From an uncultured Aquimarina sp. (lineage in GTDB: Bacteria > Bacteroidota > Bacteroidia > Flavobacteriales > Flavobacteriaceae), in assembly GCA_947498935.1 (NCBI GenBank), contig CANMMM010000005.1, positions 1 through 64,000 on the forward strand: a stretch of 64,000 bases of DNA, written 5' to 3'. Shown in pieces: positions 36,207-44,927 of the stretch. Numbering within the stretch: position 1 is the first letter of the stretch; each line of letters starts with the position of its first letter. The notes under the pieces are model-generated. The model worked only from the letters and a program-made list of their open reading frames with translations, did not search any database and had not been told where the DNA came from. Both the position numbers and the translations under genes were made by a program.

Positions 36207-36613
36207 CGTAATTGATTATTATGGTTTTAAAAAGTCTATTGGTTACACATTAATGATGCATAAAAAGCGATTACAAACTTGACCAAAAATGAAGCTATTA
36301 TATAAACTTAAGAAACGAGTTATTACTCTGCATCACCAAAACAATTCTAGGCAGTATCCACAGACGATACAGCACAACAACGCTTACTTCTATATATGGT
36401 AATAAAAACCCTTCTTATGTCAGTTTGTAGTATCCACGACATCTATAAAGTCTATTAAATTAAAGGGCATGGAAATGAAAGACTTTATTCATAGCAAACG
36501 AATCGTTTACCTCATCACAATTAAGTATTAAAGGGAAAATTACAACTTAATTCATTAAAAGTCACCACAAAAACAACGTTTTTTTCAGAAGATACTTTAA
36601 ACTTTGTCTTGTT
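36207..36613. other. Intergenic region upstream of the C10 peptidase gene
   Basis: About 400 bp of AT-rich sequence without a plausible gene. It presumably holds the peptidase promoter; no convincing TTG/TAnnTTTG pair was found. Confidence 0.5.
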
Positions 36614-36754
36614 CCTACTTTGTCATCTTAGCAAGTAGTATTGATTTGCGTTAGGGATTGCAGTGAAAATCCCACAGCTACGACCATAGGAGTAGCGAGG
36701 AATTGTAGCGGAAAGCCCGACCCTTGTGGTAACGCCCTAAAATAACAAAGTAGG
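36614..36754 (+). repeat. GCGTTAGGG repeat copy R2 (subtype A) with outer inverted arms
   Basis: The core at 36648-36737 is nearly identical to R1, including GATTGCAGTGAAAATCCCAC and GAATTGTAGCGGAAAGCCCG. The outer arms are CCTACTTTGTCATCTTAG and CTAAAATAACAAAGTAGG. It lies in the mutY-ssb insert, 32 bp before K2. Confidence 0.88.
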
Positions 36755-36786
36755 AGTATTTATTTCAAGTATCATTTTTAAAATAT

Positions 36787-36946
36787 GAACTCATCTTGAC
36801 TTTTTATTTTTGACCGAAAATGAGAAGAAATTTGACTGGATAAGGCACTTTTTGAAATTCATAGCAGCGCTACGGATAAAAAAAGTAACGAAATACAGGT
36901 GAATTTCAGTCATTTTTTAGGGAAAAGAAAAAGTCAAGATGAGTTC
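36787..36946 (+). repeat. Family-3 hairpin repeat, copy K2
   Basis: Terminal inverted repeats GAACTCATCTTGACTTTTT and AAAAAGTCAAGATGAGTTC, with the interior in the same order as K1, including CATAGCAGCGCTACGGATAA. It ends 4 bp from the stop codon of mutY. K1 and K2 lie in direct orientation around the C10 peptidase gene. Confidence 0.9.
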
Positions 36947-36950
36947 TGTA

Positions 36951-38003
36951 TCAAAAAAACTGATCCATATACTTACCTAATAATATAGGTACTGGATATT
37001 GAGCAACCTCTGAGATAGCCACAGCTTCTTGATTAGCGATTAAAGTAGGCATCGCATTTATTTTTACAATATAAAACTGAGTATACAGATGCTGATGTGA
37101 TAATTTGTGTACCGTTGTTCCTTTTTGAAAAGGAAGCAACTCATACGATTGTCCCGCTATCATTTCTTTAAAAACAGTATCCGCTTCGATAGCAGCACCA
37201 TCCATTTCTTTTGTACTTTCTAAGAGTGGAAATTCATATAGGTTTTGCCAGATTCCTTTTTCTGTTCGTTTTCTAATCAGTGTAGTCGTATCATTAACAA
37301 TAAAGATTAAATAATGGAAATACCTTTTTTTAATCTTTAGCTTTTTCAGTTTTACGGGTAATGAAGTGACAGTTCCTTTTTGCAACGCTTCACAGCTATC
37401 ATTTAATGGACATACGATACAATACGGACTTTGCGGCTTGCACTGTAATGCCCCAAACTCCATAATTGCTTGGTTATAGGTTGCAGGTTCTTCTGTATCG
37501 ATCAACTGCTGAGCCGCCATTTTAAACTCTTTGACACCTTGGGTTGTATTAATAGGAGTATCAATTGCTAAATAGCGCGCTAATACCCTATATACATTAC
37601 CATCTACTACAGGCACTACTTCATTATAGCATATAGAAGCAATGGCACTAGCCGTATAATCTCCAACTCCTTTTAATGTAAGGAGTCCTTTATAAGAATC
37701 CGGAAACACACCTTCTAACTCATACGCCACATGTTTTGCAGTCGTATGTAAATTTCTAGCTCTAGAATAATATCCGAGTCCTTGCCACAATTTTAGCACC
37801 TTTTCTTCATCTGCATCTGCCAAGTCAAAAACTGTCGGAAATGCTTCGGTAAATGCCAAATAATAGGGCAAACCTTGCGCTACTCGGGTCTGTTGTAGGA
37901 TAATTTCGCTAAGCCAAATACGATATGGATCAGTTGTTGTTCTCCACGGCATTGATCTTTTGTTTTCTAAATACCACGAAATGAGTTTTTTAGAGAAATT
38001 CAT
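36951..38003 (-). CDS. mutY: A/G-specific adenine glycosylase MutY
   Basis: Removes adenine mispaired with 8-oxoguanine. The 350-residue protein has the N-terminal catalytic domain (WRTTTDPYRIWLSEIILQQT, FPDSYKGLLTLKGVGDYTAS for the helix-hairpin-helix, and the Asp in VVDGNVYRVLARY), a [4Fe-4S] motif CKPQSPYCIVCPLNDSC (C-x6-C-x2-C-x5-C), and a C-terminal NUDIX-like domain (KRYFHYLIFIVNDTTTLIRK). Adjacent ssb-gldE-gldD are its usual neighbours, but here a repeat-flanked peptidase separates them. Confidence 0.98.
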   Translation of the reverse strand: MNFSKKLISWYLENKRSMPWRTTTDPYRIWLSEIILQQTRVAQGLPYYLAFTEAFPTVFDLADADEEKVLKLWQGLGYYSRARNLHTTAKHVAYELEGVFPDSYKGLLTLKGVGDYTASAIASICYNEVVPVVDGNVYRVLARYLAIDTPINTTQGVKEFKMAAQQLIDTEEPATYNQAIMEFGALQCKPQSPYCIVCPLNDSCEALQKGTVTSLPVKLKKLKIKKRYFHYLIFIVNDTTTLIRKRTEKGIWQNLYEFPLLESTKEMDGAAIEADTVFKEMIAGQSYELLPFQKGTTVHKLSHQHLYTQFYIVKINAMPTLIANQEAVAISEVAQYPVPILLGKYMDQFF

Positions 38004-38063
38004 AGCTAAAACTTAAGTTTTTCAACCTTAATCCTTTAAAAGATGATAATTTCATCTTAAGTA

Positions 38064-38095
38064 TTGATATTTTGGTTTTTAAATTATTATATTTG
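38064..38095 (+). promoter_or_regulatory. HU gene promoter: TTG-N21-TATATTTG
   Basis: TTG at 38064-38066 and TATATTTG at 38088-38095 match the Bacteroidota consensus. Transcription would start near 38102, about 35 nt before the HU start codon. Confidence 0.7.
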
Positions 38096-38136
38096 CCCCC
38101 TTGAAAATTTAAAAAACCCCTAAAATAGGTAATATA

Positions 38137-38427
38137 ATGACTAAAGCAGATATTGTAGCAAAAATTTCGGAAAAACTAGGAATTGAAAAAGGAGATGTTC
38201 AAGCCACAGTAGAAACATTCATGGAAGAAGTAAAGAGTTCTTTAGAGAGTGGAGACAACGTATATTTAAGAGGTTTCGGTAGTTTTATCATCAAAACAAG
38301 AGCTGAGAAAACTGGAAGAAATATTTCTAAGAATACAACTATCAAGATTCCTGCACACAATATACCAGCTTTCAAACCTGCAAAAGTATTTGTAGAAGGA
38401 GTTAAGACCAACGTAGAAGTTAAATAA
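38137..38427 (+). CDS. HU-family DNA-binding protein
   Basis: A 96-residue nucleoid protein that bends DNA as a dimer. It begins MTKADIVAKISEKLGIEKGD, has the conserved GDNVYLRGFGSFIIKTRAEK arm base, the GRNISKNTTIKIPAHNIPAF DNA-minor-groove arm, and KPAKVFVEGV. It could equally be called IHF-like. It is followed at 30 bp by a tiny basic protein and then rng, an order common in Flavobacteriia. Confidence 0.97.
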   Translation: MTKADIVAKISEKLGIEKGDVQATVETFMEEVKSSLESGDNVYLRGFGSFIIKTRAEKTGRNISKNTTIKIPAHNIPAFKPAKVFVEGVKTNVEVK

Positions 38428-38457
38428 ACAGTAATAATAATTAATAAATAGTCAACT

Positions 38458-38547
38458 ATGCCAAGTGGTAAGAAAAGAAAAAGACACAAGGTAGCTACGC
38501 ACAAGCGTAAAAAAAGAAGAAGAGCTAACCGTCACAAGAAAAAGTAG
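38458..38547 (+). CDS. 29-residue basic ribosome-associated protein (AURKAIP1/COX24-like)
   Basis: The product is MPSGKKRKRHKVATHKRKKR followed by RRANRHKKK, almost entirely Lys, Arg and His. It resembles the C-terminal motif of the mitochondrial small-subunit protein mS38 (AURKAIP1/COX24), which is the label given to small Bacteroidota proteins of this kind. It is probably an RNA-binding ribosomal component. The place between HU and rng supports a role in RNA metabolism. It is too short for standard gene callers to accept easily. Confidence 0.8.
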   Translation: MPSGKKRKRHKVATHKRKKRRRANRHKKK

Positions 38548-38589
38548 TTTTCTAACTACTTTTTTCTTTTAAAAAAGTTCTTTGACATC

Positions 38590-38631
38590 GAAATAAAGAC
38601 AGCTCTTGCTACCAAAAGAGCGCTTTATTTC
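38590..38631 (+). promoter_or_regulatory. Hairpin in the rng leader
   Basis: GAAATAAAG and CTTTATTTC (9-bp perfect) enclose an inner stem GCTCTT/AAGAGC. It has no terminal U-run and precedes the rng start by about 70-90 nt. RNase E/G mRNAs often carry leader structures that the enzyme itself cuts; that role here is an inference. Confidence 0.5.
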
Positions 38632-38697
38632 ATTTGGAATTATAAAAAATTCCTGTGAAAATTTTGTTTAATCCATCTGTCTCGACAATTAATCGAG

Positions 38698-40257
38698 GTG
38701 GATAAAAATCGTATCAGAGTGAACAAAGAATTGATCGTAAGATCTGGTTCCTCTACAGATTTTGCCTTACTTAAAGATGGAAAACTTATTGAATTGCACA
38801 AGGAAGAAGACGACAGCAATTTTGCAGTTGGCGATATATTTATTGCCAAAATACGCAAAGCTGTTCCAGGTCTCAATGCCGCATTCGTAAATGTAGGCTA
38901 TGAAAAAGATGCATTTTTGCATTATCACGACCTTGGCCCTCAAGTAGCTTCTTTACTTAAATTCATAAAACGTGTAAGCACAGGTAAAACAAGAGATTAT
39001 TCGCTAAAGAATTTCTCTTTTGAAAATGATATTGATAAACATGGTGTAATCACCGATGTATTAAAATCAAATCAATCACTACTCGTACAGATTGTAAAAG
39101 AACCGATATCCACCAAAGGCCCTCGTATAAGCTCAGAGCTTTCGATCGCAGGTAGATACATCGTTTTGGTTCCTTTTTCTAGTCGTGTTTCTATATCACA
39201 GAAGATAGAATCTTCTGAAGAAAAAGAACGCTTAAAAAGACTCGTAAAAAGTATCAAACCAAAAGGATTCGGAATTATTGTACGTACAGTAGCTGAAGGC
39301 AAAAAAGTAGCAGAACTAGACAAAGATTTGCAAAACCTAGTAGGACGCTGGGAAGCGATGTGTAAAAAACTATACAAAGCACACCACCCATCTAAAGTAC
39401 TAGGCGAAATGAATAGAGCCTCTTCTATATTGAGAGACGTATTCAACGACTCCTTCGCATCTATTGTTGTAGACGAAGAAGATCTCTACAATCAGATTAA
39501 GGAATATCTGCAAGAAATTGCACCAAAAAAAGAATCCATTGTAAAGTTACACACGTCTAAAATTCCTGTTTTTGAGAAATACGGAATCGAACGACAGATC
39601 AAAACTAGTTTTGGCAAAACTGTATCCATGAGCAAAGGTGCTTATTTAGTAATAGAGCATACCGAAGCAATGCATGTGATCGATGTAAATAGTGGAAACA
39701 GATCCAATAAAGCCAAAAATCAAGAAGACACTGCACTAGAAGTAAACCTTATTAGTGCCGCAGAAGTAGCTCGACAACTACGTCTTAGAGACATGGGAGG
39801 TATTATCGTTATCGATTTTATAGATATGAATAATGCCGACAACCGCAGAACACTCTTCAACCAATTACGCGAAGAGATGAAAGACGACAGAGCAAAACAC
39901 AAGATTTTACCGCCAAGTAAATTTGGCTTGATTCAGATTACGCGACAGCGCGTACGACCCGAAATGAATATCAAAACCCGTGAGGTAAACCCTAACGGAG
40001 GAACTGGCGAAGTTGAGGCGCCAATAGTTTTAGTAGATAAAATAAAGGTCGATTTAGAAAAATTAATTAAAAAAGAGCACAAGCAACTGACGCTTAGCGC
40101 ACACCCTTTTGTAGCTGCTTTTTTAACCAAAGGATTTCCATCCACCCGATCTAAGTGGTTTTTAGACCACAAAAGATGGGTAAAAGTTATACCTAGAGAC
40201 GCTTACACGTACTTAGAATATCATTTCCATGACAAAGATGGGGAAATGATCCAATAA
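38698..40257 (+). CDS. rng: Ribonuclease E/G
   Basis: A 519-residue endonuclease for rRNA maturation and mRNA decay. The N-terminal half has an S1 domain (GDIFIAKIRKAVPGLNAAFV, NVGYEKDAFLHYHDL), followed by the RNase H-like/DNase I-like catalytic core with VIDVNSGNRSNKAKNQEDTA and GGIIVIDFIDMNN, which hold the metal-binding Asp residues, and GLIQITRQRVRPEM. The usual C-terminal scaffold of E. coli RNase E is absent. The start is a GTG; a second GTG at 38719, before NKELIVRSG, is equally plausible by family comparison. Confidence 0.97.
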   Translation: MDKNRIRVNKELIVRSGSSTDFALLKDGKLIELHKEEDDSNFAVGDIFIAKIRKAVPGLNAAFVNVGYEKDAFLHYHDLGPQVASLLKFIKRVSTGKTRDYSLKNFSFENDIDKHGVITDVLKSNQSLLVQIVKEPISTKGPRISSELSIAGRYIVLVPFSSRVSISQKIESSEEKERLKRLVKSIKPKGFGIIVRTVAEGKKVAELDKDLQNLVGRWEAMCKKLYKAHHPSKVLGEMNRASSILRDVFNDSFASIVVDEEDLYNQIKEYLQEIAPKKESIVKLHTSKIPVFEKYGIERQIKTSFGKTVSMSKGAYLVIEHTEAMHVIDVNSGNRSNKAKNQEDTALEVNLISAAEVARQLRLRDMGGIIVIDFIDMNNADNRRTLFNQLREEMKDDRAKHKILPPSKFGLIQITRQRVRPEMNIKTREVNPNGGTGEVEAPIVLVDKIKVDLEKLIKKEHKQLTLSAHPFVAAFLTKGFPSTRSKWFLDHKRWVKVIPRDAYTYLEYHFHDKDGEMIQ

Positions 40258-40263
40258 CAAAAC

Positions 40264-40297
40264 AAAACCCAGTTATCGATCGATAACTGGGTTTTTT
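40264..40297. terminator. Rho-independent terminator of rng
   Basis: The perfect palindrome AAAACCCAGTTATCG joined to CGATAACTGGGTTTT, with T6 following on the plus strand, lies directly after the rng stop codon. It sits just upstream of the recX promoter element. Confidence 0.93.
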
Positions 40298-40304
40298 GTT
40301 TTTG

Positions 40305-40312
40305 TATATTTG
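40305..40312 (+). promoter_or_regulatory. Putative -7 element immediately before recX
   Basis: TATATTTG ends 6 bp before the ATG at 40319. If used, transcription would begin at about the start codon, giving a leaderless mRNA. No TTG at -33 is seen. Confidence 0.35.
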
Positions 40313-40318
40313 CACCGC

Positions 40319-40804
40319 ATGTACCGACAACCTCCCACACCCACTACTGTTACCGAAGCGCTAAAAAAGATGGAACGCTATTGTGCATACCAAGAGCGAT
40401 GCCATAAAGAAGTAGAAACTAAATTAGCTAGCATGCGCCTCATACCCGCTGCCAAAGAAAAAATCATACTACACCTACTACAGCACAACTTCTTAAACGA
40501 AGAACGATTTGCTAAAAGTTTTGCTCGCGGCAAGTTCTCGATCAAAAAATGGGGGAAAATCCGAATTACTAGAGAACTCAAATCTAGAAACATCTCAGCT
40601 TTTAATATCAAAAGCGGCCTTAAAGAAATCTCAGAATCCGATTACATTGCTACTTTTCATGAACTTGCAGAAAAGAAGTTCAATGCACTTACCACCACAG
40701 AAGACAGCTATAAAAAAAGAAAAAAACTAATCGATTATTTAGCCTATCGAGGCTGGGAACATCATCTAATATTCGAAAAAATACACGAACTATTCGAAGC
40801 ATAG
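40319..40804 (+). CDS. recX: Regulatory protein RecX
   Basis: A 161-residue all-helical modulator of RecA. Three RecX repeats can be traced: YCAYQERCHKEVETKLASMR, FLNEERFAKSFARGKFSIKK with WGKIRITRELKSRNIS, and a final KKLIDYLAYRGWEHHLIFEK. A TTG at 40310 is in frame, but the ATG at 40319 is preferred because the -7 element overlaps the TTG. It ends 7 bp from the stop of the convergent cupin gene. Confidence 0.93.
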   Translation: MYRQPPTPTTVTEALKKMERYCAYQERCHKEVETKLASMRLIPAAKEKIILHLLQHNFLNEERFAKSFARGKFSIKKWGKIRITRELKSRNISAFNIKSGLKEISESDYIATFHELAEKKFNALTTTEDSYKKRKKLIDYLAYRGWEHHLIFEKIHELFEA

Positions 40805-40810
40805 CTCTCA

Positions 40811-41695
40811 TTACAAACTATCAGTACGGGATATTCCGTTTTTTCGATGTGTCCTAGCGATAGCTGAGCGATTTTTATATTCCATCCAGCGCTTGCCTCG
40901 TATCTTACGCATCGCATTATCGAAATAACGCATAAAAAATACATTATACGACGCTTTTAAGAAATGATCAATCCGTCTCGGTACAGAACGAATACTCATC
41001 GAAAAACCAGCCGTAAGGTACGTCATATGATGCCAATACCCCTCTGGCATATACAATGTCTCTCCGTGTTTTAGATTCGCCACACACCCTTTGGCCTTAG
41101 CTAGCGCAGGCCATCTTTCTATATCAGGATTCGAAAAATCAATTTCTTGATGCGAGATCAATGCATGTGGTATCTTATATAGATACTTAGTTTCTGACGG
41201 CGGAAATAAGACACATCGTTTCTCTCCATGAAAATGAAAATGCAGAATATTCGCATAATCAATATCATAGTGCATAAACACCTTAGAACCCTGTCCTCCA
41301 AAAAACAAGAAAGGCATGGTCTTCATAAATTTGAGCCCTACAGATGGATACTGAAAATCTTTCTGTAAACTCGGTACCTCTTTTAGCAGATTATACAAGA
41401 AAATACGATAATTGGTAGCCTTACTTTTTAGCAGCGCTACATAATCACTCATCTTCATACTCGTATGAGGCTCATTAAACTTATACTCTGATGAAATAGG
41501 CTTATCATCAAAAAGTGGCACAGTCTTATGACCTGCCACTTCATTGATATATGCTAAATTCCATTTCTTATAAGCAGGCCAATCCTCTATTAATCTTTCG
41601 ATCACTACGGGTCGTTGTTTTGCCACGTATTCTTTCAGAAACTGCTCTTTAGTAATGGTTTGCACTCTTGGTATTTCTTCTAATTGTAATCCCAC
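40811..41695 (-). CDS. JmjC-like cupin oxygenase
   Basis: A 294-residue Fe(II)/2-oxoglutarate-type cupin (cupin-like/JmjC family). The metal motif is HxD at residues 142-144 (MHYDIDYANI), the distal His is in PEGYWHHMTYL (222 or 223), and WPAYKKWNL plus LYMPEGYWHH are typical of protein hydroxylases of the FIH/JmjC group. The C-terminal 70 residues are basic. The substrate is unknown; ribosomal or other protein hydroxylation is a family-level guess. Nothing in the neighbourhood gives a partner. Confidence 0.85.
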   Translation of the reverse strand: MGLQLEEIPRVQTITKEQFLKEYVAKQRPVVIERLIEDWPAYKKWNLAYINEVAGHKTVPLFDDKPISSEYKFNEPHTSMKMSDYVALLKSKATNYRIFLYNLLKEVPSLQKDFQYPSVGLKFMKTMPFLFFGGQGSKVFMHYDIDYANILHFHFHGEKRCVLFPPSETKYLYKIPHALISHQEIDFSNPDIERWPALAKAKGCVANLKHGETLYMPEGYWHHMTYLTAGFSMSIRSVPRRIDHFLKASYNVFFMRYFDNAMRKIRGKRWMEYKNRSAIARTHRKNGISRTDSL

Positions 41696-41748
41696 GGCAC
41701 TATACTCATATGCTTAAAAAACACTATTTTTTTCGACTTTTATTAATC

Positions 41749-42843
41749 CTACAAGACTTTCTTACCTTTTTGCTTCGCAAGTTCGTTTTGTTCGATGGTA
41801 TGGCTAGGTCTAGACCACTTCGGTTTTTCTCCTTTGGCTTCGAATTTAGAATCTGCTGCCTCTACCGTTTCAGGTTGCGCCTTTTTTACAAAAGGTTTCT
41901 GAGGATTTAGTCCTAATTTTTTAAACATCTCCATATCTTCATTTACATCTGGATTAGGTGTCGTTAGTAACTTATCTCCAGCAAAAATTGAATTTGCACC
42001 CGCAAAGAAGCACATAGATTGCCCCTCTCTACTCATTTCAGTACGTCCTGCAGATAAGCGTACCTGTGTTTGCGGCATTACGATTCTAGTAGTAGCCACC
42101 ATTCGGATCATGTCCCATATCTCTACAGGTTGCTGATCCTCCATCGGCGTACCATCTACTGCTACCAATGCATTGATAGGCACAGATTCTGGTTGTGGGC
42201 TTAATTTTGCCAGTGCTACGAGCATTCCTGCACGGTCCTCTGCCGCTTCACCCATACCGATAATTCCACCACTACACACGGTTACATTCGTCTTACGCAC
42301 ATTATCAATCGTTTGCAATCGATCCTCATAACCACGAGTAGAAATCACTTCTTTATAATACTCCTCAGAAGTATCTAAGTTATGATTATACGCATACAAT
42401 CCAGCCTCTGCCAATCGCTGCGCTTGATTTTCTGTAATCATTCCTAGCGTACAACATACCTCCATATCCAGCTTATTGATCGTACGTACCATCTCTAATA
42501 CATTATCGAACTCTGGACCATCTTTTACATTACGCCAAGCAGCCCCCATGCATACTCTAGAACTTCCAGATGATTTCGCTCTAAGTGCCTGTGCTTTTAC
42601 CTGCTGCACGCTCATCAAGTCATTCCCTTCTATATCTGTATGGTATCTAGCAGCCTGCGGGCAGTATCCACAATCCTCTGGGCATCCGCCTGTCTTAATG
42701 GATAATAAAGTAGATACCTGCACCGTATTCGGATCGTGGTATTTTCTATGTACTGTTGCTGCATCATACAGCAATTCCATCAATGGTTTATTGTATATCG
42801 CTAGAATTTCCTCTGCTGTCCAATCGTGTCTAATATCACTCAT
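41749..42843 (-). CDS. bioB: Biotin synthase BioB
   Basis: Radical SAM enzyme that inserts sulfur into dethiobiotin. The [4Fe-4S] motif is CPEDCGYC (Cys 54, 58, 61). Other blocks are ARYHTDIEGNDLMSVQQVKA, SRVCMGAAWRNVKDGPEFD, YNHNLDTSEEYYKEVISTRG and the cluster-binding TVCSGGIIGMGEAAEDR. At 364 residues it has about 35 extra C-terminal residues, Lys- and Glu-rich. A good Bacteroidota promoter precedes it, so it can be expressed apart from the ketoacyl synthase gene upstream. Confidence 0.98.
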   Translation of the reverse strand: MSDIRHDWTAEEILAIYNKPLMELLYDAATVHRKYHDPNTVQVSTLLSIKTGGCPEDCGYCPQAARYHTDIEGNDLMSVQQVKAQALRAKSSGSSRVCMGAAWRNVKDGPEFDNVLEMVRTINKLDMEVCCTLGMITENQAQRLAEAGLYAYNHNLDTSEEYYKEVISTRGYEDRLQTIDNVRKTNVTVCSGGIIGMGEAAEDRAGMLVALAKLSPQPESVPINALVAVDGTPMEDQQPVEIWDMIRMVATTRIVMPQTQVRLSAGRTEMSREGQSMCFFAGANSIFAGDKLLTTPNPDVNEDMEMFKKLGLNPQKPFVKKAQPETVEAADSKFEAKGEKPKWSRPSHTIEQNELAKQKGKKVL

Positions 42844-42866
42844 AAATTAACCCATATGTGAATTTT

Positions 42867-42898
42867 CAAAAGTAGTTGTTTAAATTCAAAAAACACAA
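42867..42898 (-). promoter_or_regulatory. bioB promoter: TTG-N21-TACTTTTG
   Basis: On the minus strand TTG (42896-42898) is followed after 21 nt by TACTTTTG (42867-42874), the same spacing as the HU promoter. It would start transcription about 17-20 nt before the bioB ATG. Confidence 0.65.
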
Positions 42899-43041
42899 TT
42901 AGCTTTATCAAATTCGATAGTTTTTACTATAGAAGTCATACAACTCTTTTGATTCTCACAAAAAGTCAATATACTTCATCCTTATTATATAACGGTTTTA
43001 CATTTGCATAATATGCCTTAACCCGCTGTTCTTAACCTATA

Positions 43042-44211
43042 TTATTTCTGCGCAGGAGCACTGATCAATATGCTCACAGCATTACCCCCAAAACCTACGG
43101 CATTGATCACTATATTTTTGATCTCATTTGGCAACTTTTGATCTTGCAAATACGGTACTGGGATAAATTGTTGGTGCTGTATCATAAGCATTGCCAATTC
43201 TAGACTAAGCATACCACTTGCCCCAAACGTATGACCGATCTTCCATTTATTAGTGGTCAATGCGGGCATTGTGGCTCCAAAAACAGCTTGCACAGCATTG
43301 TATTCTGCTTGATCTCCTTTGATCGTACCAGGTGCATGCATCACAATCACATCTACCGCCTCTAGAGGCAATCTACCCAATGCCATACGCATTGATTGCT
43401 GAAAACAATCTGCGTTTGTAGAAATAGAAATATTATGCTTCAAAGGCTCAGTAGCATACCCAATACCCGTAATCAATGCTTTGGCATCAGGCGACACTCC
43501 TTTTTCTAAGCACGCCACAGCAGCCCCCTCTCCTAGGAACATCGCATTGCGTGTTTTATCTAATGCCAATGCCTCACATGGATATGCCGATGCAGTAGGC
43601 GCCGCATAGATTTTTAGCGCTTTCATCTGCGCGATCGTAAATGGAGTAAGTGGTGCTTCACTACCCCCCACCATAAACCTATCTGCCAATCCCGATTGTA
43701 TCCAAGCCACCCCATTCAATACCGAATGCAAGGCGGTAGAACAAGTAATCGAATGACTAATTACAGGGCCCTGTACCCGTAAATCCTGCGCTACCCAAGA
43801 AGAAATATTACCCAGTGTCGTCGTCGGCGAACTTAGCGTAGCTGCCTTCTGAGTAGCTAGAAACTGTGCATGGTATTTCTCGAACAACTCTGTAGCCCCT
43901 CTAGAAGAACCGATATTAATCCCAAAATTATTTCCTGTCGTCCATCCAGCAGCTTTAACCGCCTTTCTAGCCGCAAACAATCCATATAACACCGATGGGT
44001 CTAAAGGCTCATAATGCGGATGTTCATTTCTTAAGGCATCGATAGCAGTCAGTGCCTCCTCTGGCAATCTAGCCACAGGCGTCTCTTGTCCACTAAATGA
44101 CGCTAATGTAATCCTGTGTAACTCTTTCTGATATAAGTCCCATATAACTTCAGGAGCACTCCCCAGTGGAGAAATGGACGCAATCGCAGTGATAGAAATC
44201 GGTTGTAACAA
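43042..44211 (-). CDS. FabF-like beta-ketoacyl synthase in the biotin locus
   Basis: A 389-residue KAS I/II-type condensing enzyme. Active-site Cys 157 (SITCSTALHSVLNG), His 292 (VMHAPGTIKGDQAEYNA) and His 327 with an upstream Lys (TNKWKIGHTFGASGML) are all present. FabF itself is somewhat longer and has a PKR(x)S-type C terminus, so this is a paralogue. Its place between bioA-bioD-bioF and bioB suggests a step in pimeloyl-thioester chain building; this is an inference from context. Confidence 0.82.
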   Translation of the reverse strand: MLQPISITAIASISPLGSAPEVIWDLYQKELHRITLASFSGQETPVARLPEEALTAIDALRNEHPHYEPLDPSVLYGLFAARKAVKAAGWTTGNNFGINIGSSRGATELFEKYHAQFLATQKAATLSSPTTTLGNISSWVAQDLRVQGPVISHSITCSTALHSVLNGVAWIQSGLADRFMVGGSEAPLTPFTIAQMKALKIYAAPTASAYPCEALALDKTRNAMFLGEGAAVACLEKGVSPDAKALITGIGYATEPLKHNISISTNADCFQQSMRMALGRLPLEAVDVIVMHAPGTIKGDQAEYNAVQAVFGATMPALTTNKWKIGHTFGASGMLSLELAMLMIQHQQFIPVPYLQDQKLPNEIKNIVINAVGFGGNAVSILISAPAQK

Positions 44212-44288
44212 TGCTTTCCTTTTTTTGGCAAATGTAGGGGTTTGTTATTTCTTGTTCAAACACTCTCTCTTAAATCCATTGATGATTA

Positions 44289-44377
44289 GGGCGTTTCCCT
44301 ATCGGGTCGGGCTATCCACTGTATCTTTTGGCAGCACTAAGGTGCTACCAAAAGGATGCCGTTCCTATCCCTAACGC
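44289..44377 (-). repeat. GCGTTAGGG repeat copy R5 (subtype B)
   Basis: Reverse orientation: AGGGCGTTTCCCTATCGGGT at the left and CCCTAACGC at the right. The interior is a hairpin, TTTTGGCAGCACT with AGGTGCTACCAAAA, between GTATC and GGATGCCG. It lies at the left edge of the insert that splits the biotin locus. Confidence 0.85.
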
Positions 44378-44501
44378 AAAACAATACACACCATCATTCA
44401 AAATACCTCCTAAACAATTAACAGCTACTAACAATAGCTAAAAAGTGTAACGAAATCATGATTCGCTAGACTTATTCTATGAAGTATAAAACACAAGAAA
44501 T

Positions 44502-44927
44502 ATGGAGCATACTGTACAGAAAAAAAGTTGGTTTCGTCGTAATTGGCCTTGGGTAGTACCTCTGGGAGGATGTCTAACCATGATCATCATCGTAGTGATG
44601 ATTGTAGGCGGAGCTATTTTTGGTATTTCCAAAGCCTTTACTAGCAGCTCCCCATATCAAGAAGGATTAGCAAAAGCCACTACAGACACCTATGTAATCG
44701 AAGAACTCGGAGACCCTGTAGAAAGTAATGGAATTATGCAGGGTAGCATACAACTGCAAAATAGCGTTGGCACTGCCGCCATTTCTATTCCTATCAAAGG
44801 ACCAAAAGGCACAGGCACGGTATATGTCAATGGTAGTAAACAAGAGGGGAAATGGAACTACTCTGAAGTGTATGTCATTATAGATGCTACTAATGAGCAA
44901 GTAGATCTTTTGTGGAATCAGGAATAG
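44502..44927 (+). CDS. Coa1-family membrane protein
   Basis: A 141-residue protein of the cytochrome c oxidase assembly factor Coa1 family as used for bacterial small membrane proteins. A basic N-terminal stretch (QKKSWFRRNWPWVVP) precedes one membrane segment (LGGCLTMIIIVVMIVGGAIF), and the outside domain has VIEELGDPVESNGIMQGSIQ, ISIPIKGPKGTGTVYVNGSK and WNYSEVYVII. The role in bacteria is not established. It is one of two genes between KAS and bioA. Confidence 0.8.
   Translation: MEHTVQKKSWFRRNWPWVVPLGGCLTMIIIVVMIVGGAIFGISKAFTSSSPYQEGLAKATTDTYVIEELGDPVESNGIMQGSIQLQNSVGTAAISIPIKGPKGTGTVYVNGSKQEGKWNYSEVYVIIDATNEQVDLLWNQE

Noticed and set aside
42990..43041. Plus-strand TACATTTGC between bioB and the ketoacyl synthase gene
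   Set aside because: Faces into the 3' end of the synthase with no downstream plus-strand feature; likely chance in AT-rich DNA.
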